DNA from: Asticcacaulis excentricus
GTDB lineage: Bacteria; Pseudomonadota; Alphaproteobacteria; Caulobacterales; Caulobacteraceae
DNA length: 64,000 nucleotides
Direction: 5' to 3'
Assembly (NCBI RefSeq): GCF_003966695.1
Contig: NZ_AP018827.1
Coordinates: 248,001 to 312,000 of the forward strand
In this document: one piece after another, positions 56,958 to 64,000 of the stretch
Numbering within the stretch: position 1 is the first letter of the stretch
Layout: the number at the start of each line of letters is the position of its first letter
Made by a program: the position numbers and the translations under genes
The notes under the pieces: model-generated
Seen by the model: the letters and a program-made list of their open reading frames with translations, nothing else
Databases searched by the model: none
Told to the model about the DNA's origin: nothing

Positions 56958-57804
56958 GCTCAGGCCCTATTAATTAACGCGAGGGATTCCCAAGGGGGGG
57001 TTGATGTGATTCACTTTTGGAAGGAGGTGGATCATGGCTGATGTGTTTTTGCTGTCTGATGTGCAATTCAACCGGATACGCCGGTATTTTCCGTTGTCGC
57101 ATGGCGTTCCTCGCGTGGATGATCTGCGCGTGGTCAGCGGGATTATTTACGTTATAAAACATGGTCTTCAGTGGAAGGATGCCCCCAAGGGCTATGGTCC
57201 GCACAAGACGCTTTATAACCGCTTCATGCGCTGGAGCCGGATGGGCGTTTTCAATCGGATTTTCAGCGCTCTGGCCTCGCAGGCCGGTGATCCGGAGCAA
57301 CTGATTATCGACGCCACGCATCTCAAAGCCCACCGCACCGCAGCCAGCCTGCTAAAAAAAGGGGATTTCCCCGCCTTCTCGGACGCACCAAAGGTGGCCT
57401 GAACTCCAAACTTCATGCGGTTAGCGACCCGCACGGCAGGCCTATCTGCCTGTTGCTGACCGCTGGACACGTCAGCGACTTCAAGGGCGCAGCCTTGCTG
57501 CTGGATACACTGCCCAAAGCAAAAACTTTGCTGGGTGATCGGGGATATGACGCCAACTGGTTCCGTGATGCTCTGAAAGATAAAGGAATAAACCCCTGCA
57601 TCCCTTCAAAGCGTAATCGAAAAGTCCAGATCGAGCATGACAAAATACTCTATAAGCAACGCCATAAGGTCGAAAACATGTTCGCCAAACTCAAAGACTG
57701 GCGGCGCGTACACACTCGATACGACCGCTGTGCCCACACCTTCTTCTCTGCCATACTTATCGCCGCTACCGTCATCTTCTGGCTCTGATCAATGAGTCTT
57801 GAGC
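56958..57804 (+). mobile_element. IS5-family insertion sequence
   Basis: An 847-bp element with imperfect terminal inverted repeats beginning GCTCA, containing a two-frame transposase. It is inserted in the second MCP/Cache gene with a CTAG duplication. The transposase reads against the disrupted gene. Confidence 0.88.
57034..57788 (+). CDS. IS5-family transposase made by programmed -1 frameshift
   Basis: The first frame (57034-57402, [20 protein letters not shown] with the DDE-fold start [14 protein letters not shown]) continues in the -1 frame to 57788 ([60 protein letters not shown]). The switch falls on an A7 run at 57354-57360 read as CTA-AAA-AAA, a classical slippery sequence. Together they give D-D-E: DATH, GDRGYD and [10 protein letters not shown]. 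Whether the second frame is also made alone is unknown. Confidence 0.88.
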
Positions 57805-58561
57805 CTAGTATGACCCCCAGCCGCCGCGAGGCATAGGCGGTGTGCGCCGGAGTGGGGTCGGTGGCCGCCTGCCACAGGGCCGAGTCGGTGGCCCACCAGC
57901 GCACATCGCAGGTGCGCTCATACAAATTGCGGTCAATCAGCTCGATGGCATTGAGCGCCATGTCGGTCAGGCGCGCCCCCTGACTGGCCAAAGCCATGTC
58001 CTGAGTGAGGCTGTCGAGATTGATGATCTCGTTGCCCAGATCGCGCGCCAGCCCTTCGACCTCCGTCGATATGGCGCGCACCTCATCGGCCACCACCGAA
58101 AAACCGGCCCCCTTGTCGCCCGCGTGTTTGGCCTCGATCAGGGCGTTGAGCGCCAGTATGCGCAGCTTGGCCGTCACGGCGCGGATATCCTGCACCTTGG
58201 TATGGGTGATGGTCTTGGCACGGCGGGTTTGCGAGAGGATGTCCGACAGGGTGATGGCGGAGGACATGAAGCGGCTTCCTTCGTTGCAAGCGTATCATGT
58301 GCACTGGCCCGATGGTCATCGGGGACGCGGCAGGCGATAGGCAAAAAATTGGGTGTGTTGGCGAATTCGTATCCGCGTTATGCGAACGACTCGCGTCACA
58401 ACCTATGCGGTTTGCAGGTGCCGCATCGCAAGGGCTGGCAGGTATTTTTGAGACGTTTTGGGTCAATCTGTCAGGGAATGTCTCCCCAAGGACACGCTAT
58501 GGTTTCCAGCGCAACTTTTCCGGGTGCGGATGTAACGAAATCGCCCATAGATGCAGATAAG

Positions 58562-59857
58562 TTATACTCTGTCGCGCAAGGCGTACCAGCTCAGACCGGC
58601 GATCATGGCGGGGGTGCGCAGCCATTTTCCGCCCGGAAAGGGCGGCGTGCGCAACTGCATCAGAAGCTCGGCGTCGCGGCGGTCGCCCGTCACGGCGCGC
58701 GCCAGCAGCGTCCCGAAGTAGGGGGCCAGAACCACCCCCTGACCGCTATAGCCGGCGCTGACCCAGACGTGGGGCGACAACTGGCGCACATAGGGCGAGC
58801 GGCTCAGCGTGATAGCCAGAGTGCCGCCCCAGCCGTGGGTGATTTCGATGTCGGCCAGTTGTGGGTAGACCTTCAGCATGTTGCGCCGGACAAAGGCGCG
58901 GATGTCCTTTGGAAACCACGGCGTATAGTTTTCGCCGCCGCCGAACAACAGGCGGTTGTCCGGCGTCTTGCGCCAGTAATTGACTACGAAACGCGAGTCC
59001 GCCGCCGCGTAGTTGCTGCGCAGGATCAGATCATCGGGCAGGGGGGCGGTGGTCAGGATGAAGTTGTTGATGGGCAGCACATGCGCGTCGATATCGGCAT
59101 CGAGCCCCGGCATATAGCCATTGCCGCAGATCAGCAGGTGACGCGCCCGCAGCCGTCCGTTTGTGAGAAAGAGCGTCACGCCGTCTGCCGTCGTCTCATA
59201 GCGTTGGACGCGGCTGTGCTCATATAGGCGGGCCCCCGCCGATAGGGCGGCTTTCGCCAGCCCCTGCGCCAGTTTCAGCGGGTGCAGATGCCCGCCGCCC
59301 GCGTCAAACGTGCCGCCATGATAGACCTCGGTGCCCAACTCGGCGGCGACCTCGGCCTTATCCATGAACCGCACCTGATCGTAACCGTAGCGGCGCGACA
59401 CGAAGTCAGCATAGGCGCGGTCGTCTTCGGCAAAGCGCGGACGGTGCCAGGCGTGGATCAGGCCGGGGCGCAGGTCGCAGTCGATAGCGTGCGTGCCGAT
59501 CAGCCCTTTCAGGTGCGCCTTGGCGGTTTCGGCCATCTCCCACAGTGCGCGCGCCGCATCGGCCCCCAGTTGGCTCTCCAGGGTTTGCGGATCGACGCGC
59601 TGACCGGTGTGCAACTGCCCGCCATTGCGCCCGGACGCGCCTGAGCCGATCTCCGCCCCTTCCAGCAGGGTGACCGACACACCCTTATGGGCCAGTTCCA
59701 GCGCCGCGCCTAAGCCTGTATAGCCCCCGCCGATAATCGCCACATCCGTATCGGCCTCACCGATGAACGCAGGCCGGTTCAGCCGGCCCGCCGTATCGGC
59801 GTACCAGCAGCCTTCGGGATGGCCGGTATTGCGGGCGGTGGTCATTCCTTCGGGCAT
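58562..59857 (-). CDS. puuB: Gamma-glutamylputrescine oxidoreductase-like FAD enzyme
   Basis: A 431-residue flavoprotein. DVAIIGGGYTGLGAALELAH is the FAD-binding fold, SGASGRNGGQLHTGQRVDPQ is the typical second motif, and the C-terminal VWVSAGYSGQGVVLAPYFG closes the FAD site. The family oxidises N-glutamylated amines, as PuuB does in putrescine breakdown. puuA lies nearby on the same strand, with one small gene between. The 294-base gap downstream of its neighbour (58268-58561) has no gene that I can support. Confidence 0.87.
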   Translation of the reverse strand: MPEGMTTARNTGHPEGCWYADTAGRLNRPAFIGEADTDVAIIGGGYTGLGAALELAHKGVSVTLLEGAEIGSGASGRNGGQLHTGQRVDPQTLESQLGADAARALWEMAETAKAHLKGLIGTHAIDCDLRPGLIHAWHRPRFAEDDRAYADFVSRRYGYDQVRFMDKAEVAAELGTEVYHGGTFDAGGGHLHPLKLAQGLAKAALSAGARLYEHSRVQRYETTADGVTLFLTNGRLRARHLLICGNGYMPGLDADIDAHVLPINNFILTTAPLPDDLILRSNYAAADSRFVVNYWRKTPDNRLLFGGGENYTPWFPKDIRAFVRRNMLKVYPQLADIEITHGWGGTLAITLSRSPYVRQLSPHVWVSAGYSGQGVVLAPYFGTLLARAVTGDRRDAELLMQLRTPPFPGGKWLRTPAMIAGLSWYALRDRV

Positions 59858-59890
59858 TTCCTTTGGGCCGAAACAAGTGCAGGTTCGGTG

Positions 59891-60187
59891 TTAAATGGAC
59901 TTAAAAATAGATTTCATGTCCATATAAAATTTTTTGTATTTCATTGGTTTAACCAGGTGCTCGTCGAGGCCTTCATCTGGGTAAGACGCAAAATATTTGC
60001 ATTCTTTTTCTGTGAGCCGCGATGCGGTTTCTAAGAAAGTCATTACATCCGATTTTTCGGACTCGTCTAAAGACAGTTTGAAGGATTGGAGAGACTTTAT
60101 AAGTTTGTCTCGATCGGAAAAATCCTTCGGGCTTTGCAACATGAAAATCATCCATGCCCTTGGCATCTGTTTGTGTGACATTTTCAT
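59891..60187 (-). CDS. Low-GC hypothetical protein between puuB and puuA
   Basis: A 98-residue protein (MKMSHKQMPRAWMIFMLQSP...), helical and lysine-rich, ending KKFYMDMKSIFKSI. The ATG at 60181 (MSHKQ) is an alternative start. GC content is about 40 per cent against 60 per cent around it. No family recognised. It interrupts the puuA-puuB pair in the same orientation and looks horizontally acquired. Confidence 0.62.
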   Translation of the reverse strand: MKMSHKQMPRAWMIFMLQSPKDFSDRDKLIKSLQSFKLSLDESEKSDVMTFLETASRLTEKECKYFASYPDEGLDEHLVKPMKYKKFYMDMKSIFKSI

Positions 60188-60263
60188 TAACAGCTCACTT
60201 TTGCCAATAAGTCAGGCCGGCAAAAGTAAAGTGACTTTCCTGCCTGATCTGTGAGGGCAGAAA

Positions 60264-61664
60264 CTACACATTCAGCAGCAGGAACTCGCGCTCCCACGGG
60301 CTTATGGTGCGCATGAAGGTCTCATACTCGTGGTGCTTGACGCGGGCATAGGCGGTCACAAAGGCCGGGCCGAGAATGGCGTTCAGCGCCTCCGAGCGTT
60401 CCAGCTTGATCACCGACTGGATCAGCGAATAGGGCAGTTCCGCCGACGGGTCATTCGACACGTCTGTATCGACGGGCGCGGAGGGTTTCAGCCCTTCGAC
60501 CATGCCCAGATAGCCGCAGGCCAGCACTGCCGCGATGGCCAGATAGGGGTTGGCATCCGACGAGGGCAGACGGTTTTCCAGACGGCGGTTGTCGGCGTCC
60601 GACGGCGGCACGCGCAGGCCCGCCGTGCGGTTATCGAAGCCCCAGTGCGTATTGACGGGCGCGCCGGAGCCCTTGGACAGGCGGCGGTAGGAGTTGACAT
60701 AGGGCGCCAGCAGCGACACGGCGGCGGGCATATAGGTCTGCTGACCGGCGATGAAGCTGAAAAAGAGCTCGGTCGGCTCACCGGTCTTGGGGTCGGAAAA
60801 CAGGTTGCGGCCGCTGCCGTCCACGATCGACTGGTGGATGTGCATGGCTGAGCCCGGCTCCATGGCCATCGGCTTGGCCATGAAGGTGGCATAGATGTCG
60901 TGCTCCAGCGCCGTTTCCTTGATGGTGCGCTTGAACATAAAGACCTGATCGGCCAGCTCCAGCGGATCACCGTGGCGCAGGTTGATCTCCATCTGCGCCA
61001 CGCCCGATTCGTGGATCAGGGTGTCGATCTCTAACCCCTGCGCCTCTGAATATTCGTACATGTCCTCGAACAGGCCGTCGAATTCATTGACCGCCGAGAT
61101 GGAATAGCCCTGACGCCCGGTTTCCGGACGGCCTGAGCGGCCTACCGGCGGTTTCAGCGCGTAGTCCGGGTCGATATTCTTTTCGACGAGGTAGAATTCC
61201 AGTTCCGGCGCGATGACCGGCTTCCAGCCCTTTTCGTGATAGAGGCTGATGACGCGGCGCAGCACCTGACGCGGGCTTTCCTCGACCGGGCGGCCATCGG
61301 GATGGAAGGCGTCGTGGATGATCTGCGCCGTCGGGTCGGTCGCCCACGGCACGGCGGCGAGCGTGCGGAAATCCGGGCGCAGGAAGATGTCGGTATCGGA
61401 CTGCACCGTGCCGACAATGCCCTCCAGATCGGGGAAGTCGCCGGTAATGGTCTGATAGAAGATCGACAGAGGCAGGTTCATCGCCGCCGTGGTCAGGAAC
61501 TTGCGCACCGGCATGATCTTGCCGCGCGCCACCCCGGCCAGGTCCGGCACCATGCACTCGATCTCTTCGATATTCTGCTCGGCCAGCCAGCCGGCGGCTT
61601 CGGAGACGTCGGCGGCCCCGCGCTTGGAAAAGCCGGACTGCGGACGTTTGGACTTCGATTTCAT
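60264..61664 (-). CDS. puuA: Gamma-glutamylputrescine synthetase-like (glutamine synthetase family)
   Basis: A 466-residue protein. Glutamine-synthetase signatures are visible: the ATP and metal region APELEFYLVEKN, QMEINLRHGDPLELADQVFM, the GSAMHIHQSIVDGSGRN ammonia/metal region and the VNSYRRLSKGSGAPVNTHWG then NRLPSSDANPYLAIAAVLAC motif. The N-terminus (PDLAGVARGKIMPVRKFLTT) fits PuuA rather than GlnA. It joins glutamate to putrescine as the first step of putrescine catabolism, followed by PuuB. A 24-bp palindrome at 61790 lies 125 bases upstream. Confidence 0.9.
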   Translation of the reverse strand: MKSKSKRPQSGFSKRGAADVSEAAGWLAEQNIEEIECMVPDLAGVARGKIMPVRKFLTTAAMNLPLSIFYQTITGDFPDLEGIVGTVQSDTDIFLRPDFRTLAAVPWATDPTAQIIHDAFHPDGRPVEESPRQVLRRVISLYHEKGWKPVIAPELEFYLVEKNIDPDYALKPPVGRSGRPETGRQGYSISAVNEFDGLFEDMYEYSEAQGLEIDTLIHESGVAQMEINLRHGDPLELADQVFMFKRTIKETALEHDIYATFMAKPMAMEPGSAMHIHQSIVDGSGRNLFSDPKTGEPTELFFSFIAGQQTYMPAAVSLLAPYVNSYRRLSKGSGAPVNTHWGFDNRTAGLRVPPSDADNRRLENRLPSSDANPYLAIAAVLACGYLGMVEGLKPSAPVDTDVSNDPSAELPYSLIQSVIKLERSEALNAILGPAFVTAYARVKHHEYETFMRTISPWEREFLLLNV

Positions 61665-61789
61665 GGGTCACCTGTGGAATGAGGCCCTGACGGCAGAGAC
61701 TGACGCATGGATTTTTGATCCGGGCCCCGGTTGGGTGCGATCATGATGGCGCGGGTCGCGCGGTTTTGGCAACCCTCCATCCGGTCGTG

Positions 61790-61813
61790 CCCAAATTGTG
61801 ATCACAATTTGGG
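61790..61813. promoter_or_regulatory. Perfect 24-bp palindrome between puuA and the RNA methyltransferase gene
   Basis: CCCAAATTGTGATCACAATTTGGG is a perfect dyad centred on GATC. It lies between two divergent genes and is the best operator candidate for puuA, the rlm-like gene or both. The regulator is unknown. The rest of 61665-61909 shows no gene. Confidence 0.6.
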
Positions 61814-61909
61814 GCGTTTGTCGAGCCTCGGAGGATGACCGCGACCCTCAGTTAGGCACAAAACAGAAGCGGGTGGTGAAAGGCGCTGTAAACGGCTAAA
61901 GCCTGCCTC

Positions 61910-62671
61910 ATGCTGTTTGAGATAACCGATCCCCACGACCCCCGCCTTGAGCTGTATCGTGATGTGAAGGACCGTGATCTGACGGGTCGGCAGGGCCTGT
62001 TCATGGCTGAGGGCAAGGTGGTGCTGGAGCGTCTGTTCACCTCGCCGGTGGCCGAAACGGTCAGTGTCCTGACGACGCCGGAGCGCCTGGGCGGTCTGGC
62101 GTCCTTGCCCGACGCGCCGGTCTATGTGGTGCCGCAAGGCGTGATGGATCAGGTGGCGGGCTTCCCCATCCATCGCGGCTATCTGGCGCTGGGGCGCTAT
62201 GCCCCGAAACAGTCGTTGGCCGAGCGGGTCAGTGGCGCCACGGCGCGCGTTCTGGCCCTGCACGGCATCGCCAATACCGACAATATGGGCGGGCTGATGC
62301 GCAATGCGGCGGCCTTTGGCGTCGATGCGGTGCTGCTCGATACCACCTGCTGCGATCCCCTTTACCGCAAGGCGATCCGCGTCAGCGTCGGTGGTGCGCT
62401 TGAGGTGCCGCATTATCGCACGGACGACATGGTGGGCACGCTGACGGGGCTGGGCCTGACGCCCTATGCCTTGAGCCCGTCCGGGGCCGTGACTTTGGAA
62501 GAGGTGACCCCTGCGCCGCGCTCCGCCGTGCTGTTCGGTGCCGAGGGACCGGGCCTGCCGGCGGCGCTTATGGCGGCGTGTCAGACCGTGCGTATCGACA
62601 TGCACGGCGGCTTCGACAGCCTCAATGTGGCGACGACCAGCGGCATTGTACTTTATCGCTTTCGCGTCTGA
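61910..62671 (+). CDS. SpoU/TrmH-family RNA methyltransferase
   Basis: A 253-residue SPOUT enzyme. The N-terminal RNA-binding region (RDLTGRQGLFMAEGKVVLER) precedes the knot domain with VLALHGIANTDNMGGLMRNA, the SAM-binding FGAEGPGLPAALMAACQTVR and DSLNVATTSGIVLYRFRV. It methylates a ribose 2'-OH on tRNA or rRNA; the target cannot be read from the sequence. It is divergent from puuA. Confidence 0.92.
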   Translation: MLFEITDPHDPRLELYRDVKDRDLTGRQGLFMAEGKVVLERLFTSPVAETVSVLTTPERLGGLASLPDAPVYVVPQGVMDQVAGFPIHRGYLALGRYAPKQSLAERVSGATARVLALHGIANTDNMGGLMRNAAAFGVDAVLLDTTCCDPLYRKAIRVSVGGALEVPHYRTDDMVGTLTGLGLTPYALSPSGAVTLEEVTPAPRSAVLFGAEGPGLPAALMAACQTVRIDMHGGFDSLNVATTSGIVLYRFRV

Positions 62672-62723
62672 TGTGATATTATCACACAAAAGCGCTTGAT
62701 TAAATAAAATTGATATATTTAAT
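62672..62723. promoter_or_regulatory. Two palindromes upstream of the alpha-galactosidase gene
   Basis: TGTGATATTATCACA (62672-62686) is a perfect 15-bp dyad. ATTAAATA/TATTTAAT (62699-62706 and 62716-62723) is an AT-rich dyad just upstream of the GAGGGAGC ribosome site. They are likely operator and promoter elements of the gene at 62751. Confidence 0.55.
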
Positions 62724-62750
62724 GGGCGAAAACAATAGAGGGAGCTGAAA

Positions 62751-63965
62751 ATGAAAACGACCGCTTGGTTGCTGGCCGCTGGCCTGAGTGTGAGTCTGTG
62801 TCTGGGGGGCGGTGTGGCCACCGCACAGGCGCACGAGACGCTGAAGTTGGAGGCCCCGAAGCCCAACCTGCTGCCCACCCCGCCGATGGGGTGGAATTCG
62901 TGGAACAAATACGCCTGCAACATCACTGAGGACATTGTGCGCAAGCAGGCCGATGCCATGGCGGCGTCGGGCCTCAAGGACGCGGGCTATCAGTATATCG
63001 TCATCGACGATTGCTGGCAGAAAAGCCGCGATGCCGACGGCAATATTCAGGTCGATCTGGAGCGCTTTCCGTCCGGCATGAAGGCCCTGATCGACTATGT
63101 GCACAGCAAGGGATTGAAGTTTGGTCTCTATTCCGACGCGGGTTCGCTGACCTGCGGCGGCCGTCCGGGCAGTGCCGGGCATGAGTTTCAGGACGCCCGC
63201 CAATACGCCCGATGGGGCGTCGATTATCTGAAATACGACTGGTGCTACACCGGCACGCGCGATGCCGAAGCGGCCTATACCATCATGGCCAAGGCGCTGC
63301 GCGAGTCCGGACGCGATATCGTCCTGTCGATCTGTGAGTGGGGCGACAACTACCCGCAGCGCTGGGCCGCGCCCATCGGCCACCTGTGGCGCACCACCGG
63401 CGACATCTACGATGCCTGGGAAGGCAAGAAGGGCTATTCGATCGGCATGCTCAATATCCTCGACAAGCAGGTGGACCTGTGGCGCTATTCCGGCCCCAAC
63501 CGCTGGAACGATCCCGACATGCTCGAAGTCGGCAATGGCGGCATGACAACGACCGAATACGAGTCGCACTTCTCGCTGTGGGCCATGCTGGCCGCGCCGC
63601 TGATCGCCGGCAACGACCTGTCCGCTATGGACGCCGATACGCTGCGCATCCTGACCAATAAAGACGTCATCGCCGTTGATCAGGACCCGCTGGGGCAGCA
63701 GGCCAAGCGCATCTGGAAAGAGGGCGACCTCGAAATCTGGGCGCGTCCGCTGAAAGGCGGCGATCAGGCGGTGGTGCTGTTCAACCGCGGAGCCGCGCCG
63801 GCGGAGATGAGCGTCACCTGGGAACAGCTCAACCTGCCGGCCGGTCTGAAGGTTCAGGTCAAGGATCTGTGGTCCAAAAAGGTGACGAAAAACGTCAAGG
63901 CGCGCTTTGGCGGCACCGTGGCGTCGCACGGCGTGATCATGGTGCGCTTGACGCCGATCATTTGA
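62751..63965 (+). CDS. Secreted GH27 alpha-galactosidase
   Basis: A 404-residue glycoside hydrolase that removes terminal alpha-galactose. A Sec signal (MKTTAWLLAAGLSVSLCLGG, cut after AQA) precedes the (beta/alpha)8 domain: PPMGWNSWNKYACNITEDIV, YIVIDDCWQ, the nucleophile D163 in DYLKYDWCYTG, the acid/base D218 in LWRTTGDIYDAW, and RWNDPDMLEVGNGGMTTTEY. The C-terminal beta domain completes the family architecture. It would digest plant galactans or galactosides outside the inner membrane. It stands alone here, 80 bases after the RNA methyltransferase gene, with its own palindromic upstream region. Confidence 0.94.
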   Translation: MKTTAWLLAAGLSVSLCLGGGVATAQAHETLKLEAPKPNLLPTPPMGWNSWNKYACNITEDIVRKQADAMAASGLKDAGYQYIVIDDCWQKSRDADGNIQVDLERFPSGMKALIDYVHSKGLKFGLYSDAGSLTCGGRPGSAGHEFQDARQYARWGVDYLKYDWCYTGTRDAEAAYTIMAKALRESGRDIVLSICEWGDNYPQRWAAPIGHLWRTTGDIYDAWEGKKGYSIGMLNILDKQVDLWRYSGPNRWNDPDMLEVGNGGMTTTEYESHFSLWAMLAAPLIAGNDLSAMDADTLRILTNKDVIAVDQDPLGQQAKRIWKEGDLEIWARPLKGGDQAVVLFNRGAAPAEMSVTWEQLNLPAGLKVQVKDLWSKKVTKNVKARFGGTVASHGVIMVRLTPII

Positions 63966-64000
63966 TCACGCCTTTGTGAACGATCGGATCAGGCGCTTTC

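Larger units (their letters stand above)
56954..57808. repeat. CTAG target duplication flanking the IS5-family element
   Basis: CTAG occurs at 56954-56957 and at 57805-57808. Four bases of the YTAR type fit the IS5 group. The element's ends share GCTCA-G start but are imperfect inverted repeats. Confidence 0.75.
56394..58267 (-). pseudogene. Second MCP/Cache paralogue split by an IS5-family element
   Basis: The N-terminal half (from ATG 58267: [53 protein letters not shown]) stops being readable at the insertion. The C-terminal half resumes at 56953 (DSYTVYIDLWLCDLDGHILA) and ends at 56394. Removing the 847-bp element and one CTAG copy leaves 1023 bases, exactly 341 codons, with continuous reading across I-L-D-S. 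It shares domain layout with the neighbour at 55190. The break is clean and probably recent. Confidence 0.9.

Noticed and set aside
62700-63929. A 409-codon open frame opposite the alpha-galactosidase gene
   Set aside because: The plus strand has signal peptide and catalytic aspartates; the antisense frame is compositional.

Overview
The window is about 64 kb of GC-rich, tightly packed chromosome from an alphaproteobacterium, most likely a member of the Caulobacteraceae such as Asticcacaulis. The evidence is the ftsW-murG-murC-murB cell-wall cluster with a CtrA-type box upstream of ftsW, a circularly permuted two-piece tmRNA next to sspB, an rpoH-rluD pair, small DUF4169 and ribbon-helix-helix proteins typical of the group, and several families of short palindromic intergenic repeats. 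The genus is an inference from gene order and content, not a database result.

Layout. 1-4 kb: 5' part of pheS, a Tat-exported phospholipase C, rplT-rpmI and a GH19-like lysozyme/chitinase. 4.1-14.4 kb: ftsW, murG, an AI-2E family permease, a parDE toxin-antitoxin pair, murC, murB, folP, small proteins and thiD. Two small low-GC genes are wedged into this cluster with start/stop overlaps (after ftsW and between murC and murB); the second resembles an immunity protein. 14.5-20.4 kb: serC with a structured leader, a small membrane protein, a complete IS1595-family element (16700-18837) carrying passenger genes and a tRNA-like gene, then purA followed by an exact 43-bp duplication of its 3' end. 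20.5-24.1 kb: a pseudo-receiver protein and two retropepsin-like proteases with two and four repeat units. 24.2-35.9 kb: rpoH, rluD, two ExbD-type proteins, folE, cysS, an SRPBCC protein, a NifU/IscU-like scaffold gene with a displaced copy of its 3' end, an outer-membrane protein, a lipoprotein, yidD, thrS and a glycosyltransferase. 35.9-45.6 kb: a GSGD-repeat adhesin-like protein, an esterase, YccF, uvrD/pcrA, a cyclophilin, a RusA-type resolvase, a serine hydrolase and sspB. 45.7-55 kb: ssrA, an HWE/HisKA_2-type histidine kinase, an MFS permease, an XRE regulator, TPP-riboswitch-controlled thiC, an AIM24-like protein, a lipoprotein and an M50-like membrane protease. 55.2-64 kb: two soluble chemoreceptor-like proteins with N-terminal signalling and C-terminal Cache domains (the second split by an IS5-family insertion), puuB and puuA, a SpoU-type RNA methyltransferase and a secreted GH27 alpha-galactosidase.

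How it works together. Most genes are housekeeping: peptidoglycan precursor synthesis and division, translation (three aminoacyl-tRNA synthetases, two ribosomal proteins, tmRNA and its SspB partner), cofactor synthesis (folate, thiamine) and stress control (rpoH). Accessory material sits at clear seams: the IS1595 cargo element, the IS5 insertion, the parDE pair, the insertion between the NifU-like gene and yidD, and scattered palindromic repeats. The most unusual object is the IS1595 element: perfect 23-bp ends, an 8-bp target duplication, a transposase, a 50-residue protein, a coiled-coil/helical protein, and a tRNA-like gene with a well-formed acceptor, D and T arm but an abnormal anticodon arm.
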